Shown: positions 7,079 through 16,210 of the stretch, in pieces
How the letters are laid out: each line of letters begins with the position of its first letter
Numbering within the stretch: the stretch's first letter is position 1
Source: Alphaproteobacteria bacterium
GTDB lineage: Bacteria > Pseudomonadota > Alphaproteobacteria > Rs-D84
Assembly: GCA_017642625.1 (NCBI GenBank)
Contig: JAGCOQ010000072.1
Span: forward strand, 1-37,553
Direction: 5' to 3'
DNA length: 37,553 nucleotides
Notes under the pieces: model-generated
Seen by the model: only the letters and a program-made list of their open reading frames with translations
What the model was told of the DNA's origin: nothing
Databases searched by the model: none
Made by a program: the position numbers and the translations under genes

Positions 7079-8659
7079 TTATCTTTTCTTTAATGCTTCC
7101 ACCAGTTGCAGAACCGCGCTTGTGTTGGTTTTGGGTAACGCATTTGCAGCGCGCCCCAATAAAAACGACGTTTCACCCAATACACGTGGCGAAAACGCCG
7201 ACAATGACACAATACCAAACGGGTTCGCACTTAATGCACGCGTGGATAATGCCGCACCACCCGCCGCCAACGCGCGTACTGGGTCACGTGGCACCCACTG
7301 TTGAACTTGGCCACCTGCAACCGCGTCCAAAATCTTTTTGTTTGACACCGCATCTAACACCGCACCCAGTTCCTGTTTGCCACCTTGTGCTGCTGCAACG
7401 GATTGACGTGTAATGCCTTGTAATTTACGCAATTCTGTTGTTGGGTCAGAACTGGTCAATGCATGTTTTATGTTTTCAATCAGCCGTGTATCCGCACGGA
7501 ATGCCGCACGCGCACCGCCATATTCCGGCACCGCGCTTTCCAATGTGTTGTTCAACGCATTTCTTATTGGGGTTAATATACGCACTGCGTTCTTTTCCCC
7601 TGCACGCGACAATGGTTCAATGATTCCGTCCATTGCCTTTTTGGCTTCCAGCGCATTATCAAACGTCAAACCGCCGTTTAACTTAATATTGTCGGCCAAT
7701 TTATATGCTTTATTAACCGCCTTTGCCGCTGTATCGTCAACGCCCGACGTTACACCCGAAATAGAATCTGACGCTTTTTTCAGTGCTTCGTTAAACTCTT
7801 TGTCCGGCAATTTCAATGTCTTACCATTGTCCGGCAACATTGCCTTGTACTTGGCACTGGCATTTTTTTCCATGGCACGCACCGCTTTATCAACGTCGTC
7901 CACCACGTCATAAACACTGCCTTTGCCACGCATAGCGTTTTTGTATGTTTCGCTGTTGCGTGTTCCTGCGTCAAATCCGCGTTTCAACGATTCCCCACCG
8001 GCACCACTGGTTGTTCCAGCGACATCCGCAACCAATCTACCGGCGGCCTTAATACCCTCTTTGGCCACCGGTATTGCACCACCAATAATTGCGCCTGTTT
8101 TGGCTTGTCTGTACGCTTCGTTCAAACGGTTTTCTAAACCACCCTCGCCCTCGCCCAGGCCATACAAACCACCGTACACACCACCCTGTAATGCGCCCAT
8201 ACCAACGTCCGCCAACAACTTTGAACCCAACAGCGTACCGTTGGCCGCCGGTATCAAGCGGTTGGCGGGATTTGCAATCGCGCCCGCAATGCGCCCACCA
8301 ACGGATAACACTGGGTGCTTCTTGTCAAATTCTTTTTGTGCTGCGCGTTCCTCCGGCAAATACTCGTTGTACTTATCGTTGATAGACGCTGAATAACTGT
8401 TAATTGGATTCTGATTTACCAGCGCAACCCCCATATTGCCACCCATTGCCGGTGCAAACGACGGCTTTTCTTGCAATATTTTGTCGGTTATGGCGCGTCC
8501 GGCCGCTGCACTTTCGTCAGCCAGGTTGTATGTTGCACCGTTGATTATAGATTGCAACGTGCCATTAACAACACCTCGTTTCTGTTTCGGTTTTTCAGCG
8601 AAAAACTGTGCTTCCAAATCGTCACTACCGGCAAAAAATTGTTTTTCTAGATCATTCAT
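7079..8659 (-). CDS. Large ejection (internal virion) protein
   Basis: Protein of 526 residues, helical, with several Gly/Ala-rich hydrophobic stretches (ALQGGVYGGLYGLGEGEGG, GAIIGGAI, ALAAGGAALSTRAL) that could insert in a membrane during DNA delivery. The N-terminus repeats a short motif, DLEKQFFA then DLEAQFFA, which resembles a docking tag. By size, composition and place after the portal and two smaller internal proteins it fits the P22 gp16/T7 gp16 type of protein that leaves the capsid ahead of the DNA. It overlaps the upstream gene as ATGA. The function is inferred from synteny, not from a clear family match. Confidence 0.6.
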   Translation of the reverse strand: MNDLEKQFFAGSDDLEAQFFAEKPKQKRGVVNGTLQSIINGATYNLADESAAAGRAITDKILQEKPSFAPAMGGNMGVALVNQNPINSYSASINDKYNEYLPEERAAQKEFDKKHPVLSVGGRIAGAIANPANRLIPAANGTLLGSKLLADVGMGALQGGVYGGLYGLGEGEGGLENRLNEAYRQAKTGAIIGGAIPVAKEGIKAAGRLVADVAGTTSGAGGESLKRGFDAGTRNSETYKNAMRGKGSVYDVVDDVDKAVRAMEKNASAKYKAMLPDNGKTLKLPDKEFNEALKKASDSISGVTSGVDDTAAKAVNKAYKLADNIKLNGGLTFDNALEAKKAMDGIIEPLSRAGEKNAVRILTPIRNALNNTLESAVPEYGGARAAFRADTRLIENIKHALTSSDPTTELRKLQGITRQSVAAAQGGKQELGAVLDAVSNKKILDAVAGGQVQQWVPRDPVRALAAGGAALSTRALSANPFGIVSLSAFSPRVLGETSFLLGRAANALPKTNTSAVLQLVEALKKR

Positions 8660-9684
8660 TTTTGCACCTTTTCAAATCTTGGTTTGCCATCTGATTCATA
8701 ACCTAAAAATCTAACGCCATTACGAACTTCGCCAACAACAAGATTTCTGTTGGCTTGTGAATTGGTGTTTGTCGCGCCTTGCTGTGTTGCCTGCTGTTGC
8801 ATGGTTGTGCCGTTTTTACGCGCCACATCCTCTAACGCGTTTTCCACCAACGACCAGCGCAATTCCGGCGCCAAGTATGGCGACAATCCCATTGACTTAA
8901 AGAACCGTTCCCCCTCTTGTTCGGTCATTTGCGCACCGTAAATCTTTTTCAACTGGTCTTGTACATACTGCTTGGCTTTACCCTCAAATTCGTTGTACGC
9001 ACGCGATTGTTCGGTGTCGGCCATGTCTGACATGCCTTTACCCCATTGTGTCGCCCAACGACCTGCTTTTTCGTTCAATTCTTTCAAATCTTGTATGCGC
9101 TTTGGTTCAAAACGATATGCAACATCCCCGCCTGCATTTGGGTTGTTATATTTGATAAAATCGTCCGCCGTTTGACTTGTAATCTCTGCCTTGTTTGCCT
9201 CCAAATCCAATTGCGCTGCTTTAATTGCGTCCTCACGCGCAGCATTTTCGGCTTCCATTTGTAATTGTGCAGATTTGATTGCGTCCTCACGCGCTGCATC
9301 CGCCTTTTCGCGTTCGTCTGACTTTTTGGACTTGTATGTACTACCAAACGCACGTGCAAATGACGTCAATGCCATATCCCACGGGTTGATTATTTCCTCG
9401 CCAAAACCGCCGGTAAAACTGCGTGTCTGTGGCAATTCAGACAATGCTTCGGCTATAACCTCGCCACGCGTCTTTAATGCGCGCGGCTTGTTCAATGCAT
9501 CCACCACCAATTGCGTATTGCGTGGTGTGCGCAACGCGTCCATGACCGCCTTTAACTTGTTGGGGTTATACTGCGTACGTGAATACGACGTTTGTGTCTT
9601 TGTAACTGGCACCACCGTCTGTGGCAACGCCATCGGGTACAAAGCACCCACAACCGATTGTGTGTTATCTATCATTTCTGCCAT
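8656..9684 (-). CDS. Internal virion/ejection protein with helical repeat
   Basis: Protein of 342 residues, mostly helical and rich in Ala, Gln and Glu. An 18-residue unit is duplicated in tandem around residues 130-165 (AAREDAIKSAQLQMEAEN then AAREDAIKAAQLDLEANK), predicted coiled coil. The C-terminus is Gln/Thr-rich (TMQQQATQQGATNTNSQ) before a short basic end. It lies in the run of four internal protein genes between portal and fibres. An ejection or core protein is the best guess. Confidence 0.6.
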   Translation of the reverse strand: MAEMIDNTQSVVGALYPMALPQTVVPVTKTQTSYSRTQYNPNKLKAVMDALRTPRNTQLVVDALNKPRALKTRGEVIAEALSELPQTRSFTGGFGEEIINPWDMALTSFARAFGSTYKSKKSDEREKADAAREDAIKSAQLQMEAENAAREDAIKAAQLDLEANKAEITSQTADDFIKYNNPNAGGDVAYRFEPKRIQDLKELNEKAGRWATQWGKGMSDMADTEQSRAYNEFEGKAKQYVQDQLKKIYGAQMTEQEGERFFKSMGLSPYLAPELRWSLVENALEDVARKNGTTMQQQATQQGATNTNSQANRNLVVGEVRNGVRFLGYESDGKPRFEKVQK

Positions 9685-9702
9685 CTTTTCGTCCTTTTTT
9701 GT

Positions 9703-10458
9703 TTATGCCCTGTCCGCTGTTGCGCCGGCTGCGCTTCCTGCCGCGCCACCAATACTTGCACCAAGTGCTGCGCCCCCGCCACCACCGTAAATACCGCCAA
9801 TAATACCACCGGCAACACCACCAACTGTGCCCAATATACGTTGCGCCGCGTTGTTGTTTGCCATTCTCGTTTGGTATGTGGCAATTTTGTTTTGATACAA
9901 TGCGTCGTACAAATCTGAATATCCGGCACCCTGCTGACCCTCTAACAACGCAGGATCAACCACCATATTGCCCGCTGTGCCCGCCATACCTGCAATATTG
10001 GATTGGTATTGCTGGCCATTAAACAGCGCATTGTTGGTATATGTGGTATCCGCACGCGCTTGTGCGTCTGCCAAATTGTTCATGGCACTGTTCCACGCAA
10101 CCGACCCACGCTGTATGCCACGGTTCGCCAAACTCTGTTCCAGCGCAGATGCCTGTTGATTAAATGTCGGCGTTACATAATTCATTTGACGGTTATAATA
10201 CGCCGTTTGTGCGTCTTGTGGGTTGGCTATGTATTGCCCCAATAAACCGCCCTGTGTCGCCATTGCTGCGTTGCTGGGTTGCGACAACGTTTTGTTAATG
10301 GTCATTTGCCCTGTGTTCGGGTCAACCGACACATAATAACTGCCCATGGGGCTGTTGACGTCGGCATAGGTCTGATTGGCAACTGCTTGATTTACGCGAT
10401 TCTGTGACGCTATTGCCTGTTTTTGATTATAATGTGGTGTTGATGGTTTGCTTCCCAT
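9703..10458 (-). CDS. Internal virion protein with glycine-zipper C-terminus
   Basis: Protein of 251 residues, paralogous to the upstream gene: both start MGxKPSxPxY, both carry a conserved block around SPxGSYxVxVDPNTGxMTxNKTLS, and both have the NRGIQRGSxAWN/NNGIPLGSRAWN motif followed by SxxGQQYQ. The C-terminus is a long glycine zipper (GGVAGGIIGGIYGGGGGAA and beyond) capable of packing into membrane. Such proteins in podophages are released from the capsid and help form a channel across the cell envelope. Function is inferred from composition and position. Confidence 0.65.
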   Translation of the reverse strand: MGSKPSTPHYNQKQAIASQNRVNQAVANQTYADVNSPMGSYYVSVDPNTGQMTINKTLSQPSNAAMATQGGLLGQYIANPQDAQTAYYNRQMNYVTPTFNQQASALEQSLANRGIQRGSVAWNSAMNNLADAQARADTTYTNNALFNGQQYQSNIAGMAGTAGNMVVDPALLEGQQGAGYSDLYDALYQNKIATYQTRMANNNAAQRILGTVGGVAGGIIGGIYGGGGGAALGASIGGAAGSAAGATADRA

Positions 10459-10470
10459 GTCTAAACTCCC

Positions 10471-11253
10471 TTAATTACCTTGATACACGCCGTAACCGCC
10501 CTTTTGACCAATTACGTTGCCATAAACGTCTGTTATGTTTCCGCCACCGGTTGTTGTGGTTGTACCACCACTGCTTGCAGCGGCCGCACCACCGCCCATA
10601 CCCAAAATTTGACCAATGGATGGGAACAATAAACTTTGTAATGAATTGTAATCAGACATTTTTGTCTTATAGATGCTCACATCGTTCTGATACTTTTTAT
10701 CATACGTGTTGGACAATCCCGCACCGTTGGCACCCGCATACGTCGTTGGGTCAATAACCTGTGCACCCAACTGCTGTGCGTTGCCCAAAATGCCCGCTTG
10801 ATACTGTTGACCGGCTGACAATGCACTGTTGGACAGGTTGCCCAGTGTTTGATTCTGCGCGTCATATACGTCGCCTGTCATTTCATTCCATGCACGTGAC
10901 CCCAGCGGTATGCCATTGTTGGTTAAACCGCTTTCTGTGCGCATAACCTGGCGTTGCATTTGTGGCTGTAAATACGCCATTTGCGCGTCGTAATACGCCT
11001 GTTCCGCAACCGTCGGATCATACGCAAAGTTGCTCAACGTGTTGTATTGCTGTTGTTGCGCCAACATTGAATTGTCGGACAATGTCTTATTTACCGTCAT
11101 TTTGCCGGTGTTTGGATCAACCGTAACCGCATAACTGCCCAGCGGGCTGCTAACATTGGAATACTTTTGCAACCCTGCCGCTTGGTTTAACCGGTTTTGT
11201 TCCGATTTAGCGGCGGACGTGCTGTATGTTGGCATACTTGGCTTCTTTCCCAT
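10471..11253 (-). CDS. Internal virion protein, paralog of the next gene
   Basis: Protein of 260 residues related to the adjacent downstream protein across most of its length (shared MGxKPSxPxY start, VDPNTGKMTVNKTLS block, GSRAWNEM motif). Its C-terminus differs: Gly/Ala/Thr-rich (MGGGAAAASSGG followed by TTTTTGGGN) and without the long glycine zipper. Tandem duplication with divergent tails suggests two subunits of one ejection assembly. It starts one base before the portal gene's stop region ends, in a tight head-to-tail arrangement. Confidence 0.62.
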   Translation of the reverse strand: MGKKPSMPTYSTSAAKSEQNRLNQAAGLQKYSNVSSPLGSYAVTVDPNTGKMTVNKTLSDNSMLAQQQQYNTLSNFAYDPTVAEQAYYDAQMAYLQPQMQRQVMRTESGLTNNGIPLGSRAWNEMTGDVYDAQNQTLGNLSNSALSAGQQYQAGILGNAQQLGAQVIDPTTYAGANGAGLSNTYDKKYQNDVSIYKTKMSDYNSLQSLLFPSIGQILGMGGGAAAASSGGTTTTTGGGNITDVYGNVIGQKGGYGVYQGN

Positions 11254-11254
11254 C

Positions 11255-13258
11255 TTATTCTCCTATGCTGCCCAAATTGGTGTCAATGGTAATGTCGGGG
11301 TGCAGTGCCGAATACATTGCCAACTTAATTTCCGCATCCAGTTCGCGTTCCTTGCGGTCGGCTTCCTGTTGCATGATTTCTAAACGCGCATTGTTGATTT
11401 CAGTGTCAGACACAATCTTTGCGATTTCTGCGTCAGCCCGCTTGTTTTCCAACAACATTGCTGTCTTGTCCTTGGCGTTCGTGTTTGCCAACTCTGCGCC
11501 GGTCTTTTGCGATTCCAGTTGCAACCGTTGTGCGTCTAATGCCAACTTTTGCTGTTCGTTTTGTGCTTTAACCATTTCCGGTGTTGGCTGTTGTGGCTGG
11601 CTCAACCGTTCTTGGTATGCCGCAATCGCGTTGTCAATCGCTTGTTCCATTTCCTGTTCAACAAACGCACCCACCTTGTACCCGCGTATCATGGACATAA
11701 TTGCGGGTTTCGCAATAATCGCCATTTCCGGTATCGTCTGCACCATGGCTGACACCTTGTCCAACTGCATAAACACGTTTGTCCACAATTCGCTGATATT
11801 TGCCTTGTAATCCGCGTCGTAATATGAACGCACGTCCTCTAAACTGATGGTTAAACGTGTGTTTTTAAGCGATTCCGTCTTTAACAGGTCAATCGCTTGC
11901 ATGATTTGATCCAACGTTTCTGTGCTGTATTCAATCGTGGAATATGTCAGTAATGACAACGCCTCAAATGTTTGGCATATAATGTCGCATGCAATACGGA
12001 TGGTGTCTTGCACAAAGTAAATCGCGTCTTTTTGGTCGTCTTGCAGACGCATTGTGCCAAAAGACCCTTTAAGGCGGTTTGTGCCGTATGCTTCGGTGGC
12101 TTTTGTTTCGCCCTCTAACACGTCATAAATACCCAATCCCTTTTGCACGTCCGCAATGTATTCGTCGCGGGTAACCTTTAACGATTCCATTGACGCCACA
12201 ACCGACGAATTGTCGTATAACCATATCATGTCCGACAATGGCTTGCCTTGGTACTTTTCTGTGTTCTTTAACCCAATCATGCGGTTTTCGTTATCCGCAT
12301 CAAATATCTTGCCAAAATCAGCAACCGACGCATCATACGCACCCACCACGCGCAATGTGTCTTTCATTGCGGTTAATTTGGCGTTTATACGGTCAATTGC
12401 TTCATATTGCGCCAAGTATTGCGCATGACGTGGTACCGGCACTGTGCTGTCAATAAAATCGTCGTATGACAATGGGCGTGCGCATGGAAAATCTATTTCA
12501 TACGGGTAATCATACACCGCCAACATGCGTTTGAACGTCGGGTGGTATATGTAAACCTTGCGATCCCACTTATCCCATATTTCATATACGGAAACCGTCT
12601 TGTCGTCGCGGTCTTTTTCGTCAATTAAGCCCTGTTTTTCTATTTCGTCCAGTTCTGCGTCCGTCAATGTGCCGTCAAAGCGCAGACGTGGGAACTGTTT
12701 TTTTACATCCTCGTCGCGCATGCGGATGCGGCGGGCAACCCAACCGCAATCATCCCAATGCTTTGATTTTTGCCATATAAAATCGTCGTGGCCAACATAA
12801 TCAAACGTAATATCCTCGCGCAACAGGCCACCCTCGGTGTAAAATGGCGCGTATGATACCCAAATGATACCGAAATTGGTTAATTCGGCATCCAATTTGG
12901 CGTATGATAAAGCCCGCTTAAACTGCGGGCAATCTATAATCTTGTTGGTAATGCGTTCCAGTATTTGCGACGCACACCGTGCCACTGAATCGCTGTCGCG
13001 GTTGGTACGATCCACCTGCACCTTTGGTATAAACGGCAATATGAACGGTAAACGCACCGACACATTGCGGTATAACAGGTTGTATCCCTTGCTGGTTTCG
13101 TCCAACTTGTTGGCTTTCATGTCCTTATCGGAAATAAATGCCTGGTTGCGATACCGCCGTGTAATGTCTTTTGATAATTTACGCCACTGCTTGTATTTTT
13201 CGTCGCTGTACGCGATTTCCAATTGCCGTGCCCAATATGCTGTATCTTTCTTTGCCAT
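11255..13258 (-). CDS. Portal (head-tail connector) protein
   Basis: Protein of 667 residues. The first half has the portal pattern: an N-terminal helical block, then a segment of the type GIIWVSYAPFYTEGGLLREDITFDYVGHDDFIWQKSK in pieces, matching the region where portals describe wing strands, followed by helical stem-type sequence (LAQYEAIDRINAKLTAMKDT). The C-terminal 150 residues are Gln/Ala/Glu-rich coiled coil (SQPQQPTPEMVKAQNEQQK and on), as in podovirus portals with a barrel. It forms the dodecameric DNA gate to which terminase docks. The gene lies eight genes after the terminase, an unusual position. Confidence 0.72.
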   Translation of the reverse strand: MAKKDTAYWARQLEIAYSDEKYKQWRKLSKDITRRYRNQAFISDKDMKANKLDETSKGYNLLYRNVSVRLPFILPFIPKVQVDRTNRDSDSVARCASQILERITNKIIDCPQFKRALSYAKLDAELTNFGIIWVSYAPFYTEGGLLREDITFDYVGHDDFIWQKSKHWDDCGWVARRIRMRDEDVKKQFPRLRFDGTLTDAELDEIEKQGLIDEKDRDDKTVSVYEIWDKWDRKVYIYHPTFKRMLAVYDYPYEIDFPCARPLSYDDFIDSTVPVPRHAQYLAQYEAIDRINAKLTAMKDTLRVVGAYDASVADFGKIFDADNENRMIGLKNTEKYQGKPLSDMIWLYDNSSVVASMESLKVTRDEYIADVQKGLGIYDVLEGETKATEAYGTNRLKGSFGTMRLQDDQKDAIYFVQDTIRIACDIICQTFEALSLLTYSTIEYSTETLDQIMQAIDLLKTESLKNTRLTISLEDVRSYYDADYKANISELWTNVFMQLDKVSAMVQTIPEMAIIAKPAIMSMIRGYKVGAFVEQEMEQAIDNAIAAYQERLSQPQQPTPEMVKAQNEQQKLALDAQRLQLESQKTGAELANTNAKDKTAMLLENKRADAEIAKIVSDTEINNARLEIMQQEADRKERELDAEIKLAMYSALHPDITIDTNLGSIGE

Positions 13259-13270
13259 TTTTCTTTACCT

Positions 13271-14032
13271 TTACTCCGGATAAAAATTGCTTTTGTAAAT
13301 ACGTATATAACCGTTTGAACCTGTGTTGGAATAATAATCGGTTGGTGGATATGCAATATATTCCGCTTTGCCACTACCGCCCGCCGCACCGGTACCACTA
13401 GAAACGCCGCCCGAACCACCAACACCACCAGTTAAAGAATCGCTTGTGAGTGTTGGCCTCGCGTAGCCACCATTTCCCCCCTTGGCTATATGATTAACAC
13501 CGTCAACCGTGGCATTTGACGAACCGCCGCCCGAACCCGCGACACCCGCTTCTCTAATTCCGGACTCTGTTTCACCACTTGTGCCGCTTGCATAACCAGT
13601 GCCAGGTGTGCCCGATTCTGCTATATTGTCTTGTAACCTTATGTGTGATGCGCTTGCATGTGCACCAATTTTACCCGCAACGGTTTGGCTGTCGTCCTCG
13701 GACACGTTAAAATAAAACTCTTTCTTTTCGCCTGCGGAACCCGCACCAGCCAGTGGTGCGTTACCGCTTGTTGACTTTGCTGACAATCCGCCCGAACCAC
13801 CGGCACCGGACAACACTACTTTATATTTACCAAACCCGAAAGATTGGGAAAAACTACCCGACGTGGTCTTACTATAAACCTCTGTCCAAATCTCTGTGGT
13901 TGGAAATACTTGTTTGCGAACACCATTAACAAATACCCATGCTGATGTAATATCTTTGGCCACACCAGCAACAAAGGTGCGAATGCGGTTAATTGGCTTG
14001 CTTGTGGAAACAACCTTGGAATAAACACCCAT
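13271..14032 (-). CDS. Glycine-rich adhesin-like tail protein
   Basis: Protein of 253 residues. After about 70 ordinary residues it becomes strongly Gly/Ser-rich with repeated GGxGG runs (SGAGGSGGLS, GVAGSGGGSS, AKGGNGGYA, GGVGGSGGVSSGTGAAGGSG) separated by variable segments, and ends in an aromatic SNGYIRIYKSNFYPE. This is the look of phage adhesins built on polyglycine-II helices, such as T-even gp38, where variable loops between glycine strands bind the receptor. It sits beside a fibre protein and far from the two long fibres. A receptor-binding role is inferred. Confidence 0.6.
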   Translation of the reverse strand: MGVYSKVVSTSKPINRIRTFVAGVAKDITSAWVFVNGVRKQVFPTTEIWTEVYSKTTSGSFSQSFGFGKYKVVLSGAGGSGGLSAKSTSGNAPLAGAGSAGEKKEFYFNVSEDDSQTVAGKIGAHASASHIRLQDNIAESGTPGTGYASGTSGETESGIREAGVAGSGGGSSNATVDGVNHIAKGGNGGYARPTLTSDSLTGGVGGSGGVSSGTGAAGGSGKAEYIAYPPTDYYSNTGSNGYIRIYKSNFYPE

Positions 14033-14044
14033 TACACACCTCCA

Positions 14045-14617
14045 TTACGCAGAATACACGAAATAAATGACTCCGTCTGTGCCCGTTGTTGGCACCGTAT
14101 TTGTTATAACTGTGTTTCTAACTGCCGACACGGCTGCATTTGCTGTGGTATCGGTTTTACCCAATTGCAATACGCCCTTTTGCGACGTTGACGCATCCCC
14201 AATGCTAACAACACCGGAACCGTCTATGGTTAACGGGGAATCAATCTGAACCAACCCAACTGTGCCTGCTGTGCCAACCGGTACTGATATTGTGCCATCA
14301 ACCGCAACATCCACATTGCTGCCAATCTTGACCTGTCCTAGCACGCTGGCTGTGGCAATCTTTGTCGCTGTTGTTATCGCAGTGTCCACATAACCCTTGG
14401 TGGCCGCATCCGCATTTACCGTCGGTGCCGCCACGTTGGTTAATTTGTGTGAACCCATGCTGATGTCGGCGGTTGGTGTTGACGTGCCGTCCAAATCCAA
14501 TTTGCCATTAACCGCGTTCAACAACGTGTTGAAATTGTCGTCAACGTGCGTGCTGTTCGCTTTTATTTGGTTAATACGGTCTTGTTCCATTGACCATGGT
14601 AATGTTATAACACTCAT
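14045..14617 (-). CDS. Fibre or tail-needle-like protein
   Basis: Protein of 190 residues with a short helical start, then NGKLDLDGTSTP, MGSHKLTNVAAPT and the widespread fibre motif DAATKGYVDTAI, followed by Val/Gly/Thr-rich strands with repeated short units (GQVKIG, GLVQID, GVLQLG). Such sequences form trimeric beta-helical or coiled fibres. Its place between the gp10-like protein and the adhesin suggests a short fibre, head fibre or tail needle. Confidence 0.62.
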   Translation of the reverse strand: MSVITLPWSMEQDRINQIKANSTHVDDNFNTLLNAVNGKLDLDGTSTPTADISMGSHKLTNVAAPTVNADAATKGYVDTAITTATKIATASVLGQVKIGSNVDVAVDGTISVPVGTAGTVGLVQIDSPLTIDGSGVVSIGDASTSQKGVLQLGKTDTTANAAVSAVRNTVITNTVPTTGTDGVIYFVYSA

Positions 14618-14631
14618 GTCTGTTTCCTTTA

Positions 14632-16209
14632 TTAAATCGCTGATGGGCTTGTGCTGAATAACAACATTAAATCAACCACTTGGTGCCGAATCCCTTGTAC
14701 GTTCGCTGTCATGCGTATGCTGAAATTGTGCCCCAAACCGGATGCCGAATACGTGTCTGCACTGGCCGTCATGTCGCCATAACCGCCCGCCCAATATTCT
14801 GTATCCCACTGCGCTGTGCCTGGCGTCGGGTCATTTGGCAGGTTGTAATTACTCCAAATAAAGCCAGTGTCGGCAATGGAATCTATAACCTCGGACGTGT
14901 CTGTCCAGTTGTAATATGCTTGGTTCTCAAAATCCTTGTACACAGAAAACATAATGTTAATTTTGTCTGTGCTTGCATGACGAACCTGGAACATGTTTAT
15001 GCGTTTAAGGTTTTCATTTCCACAATTCGTGTATGATGTCCAAATTTCCAGCGGTATAAAATGCGTATCCAATGCGCTTTCGCCATACGCATACACACCA
15101 TCGGCCATACCAAACAACAATTTGCCGTCAAATATTGCCATTGTGTGCGCGTTTATGCTGTTGAACAATGACCACTTGCCCGACGTTATGTTCATGCACA
15201 CCTGCACGAAATTACCGTCGCCCTGCGGTATGTTGAACAACACAAAATCCTCAAATGGCACCACAATGCCCATAAATCCATGCAAACCACCAAATTTTGT
15301 TGCCTGTTCCAACAACCACGTGTTGATTTGCTGGCTAAATATGTATTGCGCGTTTTGGTTTTCGCCATTGGCAAATATGCTGTGTGCGCTAATAAAGCCC
15401 TTGTTGGTCATAATGATTAAATCGCCCGACCAGTTGATAAACGGCGTTTTACCCAATGGGTAACCCGTCTGATACGTGCCGTTGTATTGCACGTTGGTCG
15501 GATCGTCCAGGTCATTGCCACTATACACAATGGCTTCGCCCAAATCTGTTATGAACCCAATATACGCATTCAGCGACATACCCGCATCGCGTGATATATT
15601 GAACGCTGCAACAATACTGCCACCATGCTTAAACGTGCCGGACGTGGTGTTGATGTCAAAACTGGACATGGCACCCTGGACATAACCCACCGGCAAATAC
15701 CACACGTTCATGTCGTTGCCGAACCCAGCGCACAATTGCGCATTCAACACCGCAACCCAATCAAACACCAAACTGCCGGAACCTGTGACCGCCCAATCCT
15801 GTATCGTAACGCTTTGTGTGGGTAATCCGAAATCCGTAACAAATATCTGTTGCGCGTTGTCTTGGCCGTTGACCATGATTATTTGGTGGTTCATATATGC
15901 CCAACGCCACTGCGCTGTGGAATAACCCGCCTTGGTCGCAACCTGGGTATATGTGCCACCGCTGTACTGATACACGTATATGTCGTCGTCGGACGCCACA
16001 ATTAACATGTCGTATTCCGGCAACGGTATAATCGTTTCCACCGGTTCCGCAAACGACATAATTGGATAATACCCCTTGCGGCTTTCCAACAGGTTTTGCT
16101 TTATAACGTAATTTTTGCACGCCAACAAGTGCCCAGCCCCGCTGTCCAACAACGGTGCTTCGGACGACCACCCAACCCTGTAAAGCGGCATTGTTATTCT
16201 GTTTGACAT
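14632..16209 (-). CDS. P22 gp10-like tail hub/DNA stabilisation protein
   Basis: Protein of 525 residues, strand-rich, with repeated blade-like units such as DMLIVASDDDIYVYQYSGG and HTMAIFDGKLLFGMADGVYAYG, giving a predicted beta-propeller. The N-terminal LLDSGAGHLLACKNYVIKQN with RKGYYP resembles P22 gp10-type packaged-DNA stabilisation proteins, which sit below the adaptor ring and close the tail. The gene follows the adaptor gene after a single base, as in P22-like orders. Family assignment is by pattern, not by alignment. Confidence 0.6.
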   Translation of the reverse strand: MSNRITMPLYRVGWSSEAPLLDSGAGHLLACKNYVIKQNLLESRKGYYPIMSFAEPVETIIPLPEYDMLIVASDDDIYVYQYSGGTYTQVATKAGYSTAQWRWAYMNHQIIMVNGQDNAQQIFVTDFGLPTQSVTIQDWAVTGSGSLVFDWVAVLNAQLCAGFGNDMNVWYLPVGYVQGAMSSFDINTTSGTFKHGGSIVAAFNISRDAGMSLNAYIGFITDLGEAIVYSGNDLDDPTNVQYNGTYQTGYPLGKTPFINWSGDLIIMTNKGFISAHSIFANGENQNAQYIFSQQINTWLLEQATKFGGLHGFMGIVVPFEDFVLFNIPQGDGNFVQVCMNITSGKWSLFNSINAHTMAIFDGKLLFGMADGVYAYGESALDTHFIPLEIWTSYTNCGNENLKRINMFQVRHASTDKINIMFSVYKDFENQAYYNWTDTSEVIDSIADTGFIWSNYNLPNDPTPGTAQWDTEYWAGGYGDMTASADTYSASGLGHNFSIRMTANVQGIRHQVVDLMLLFSTSPSAI

Positions 16210-16210
16210 G

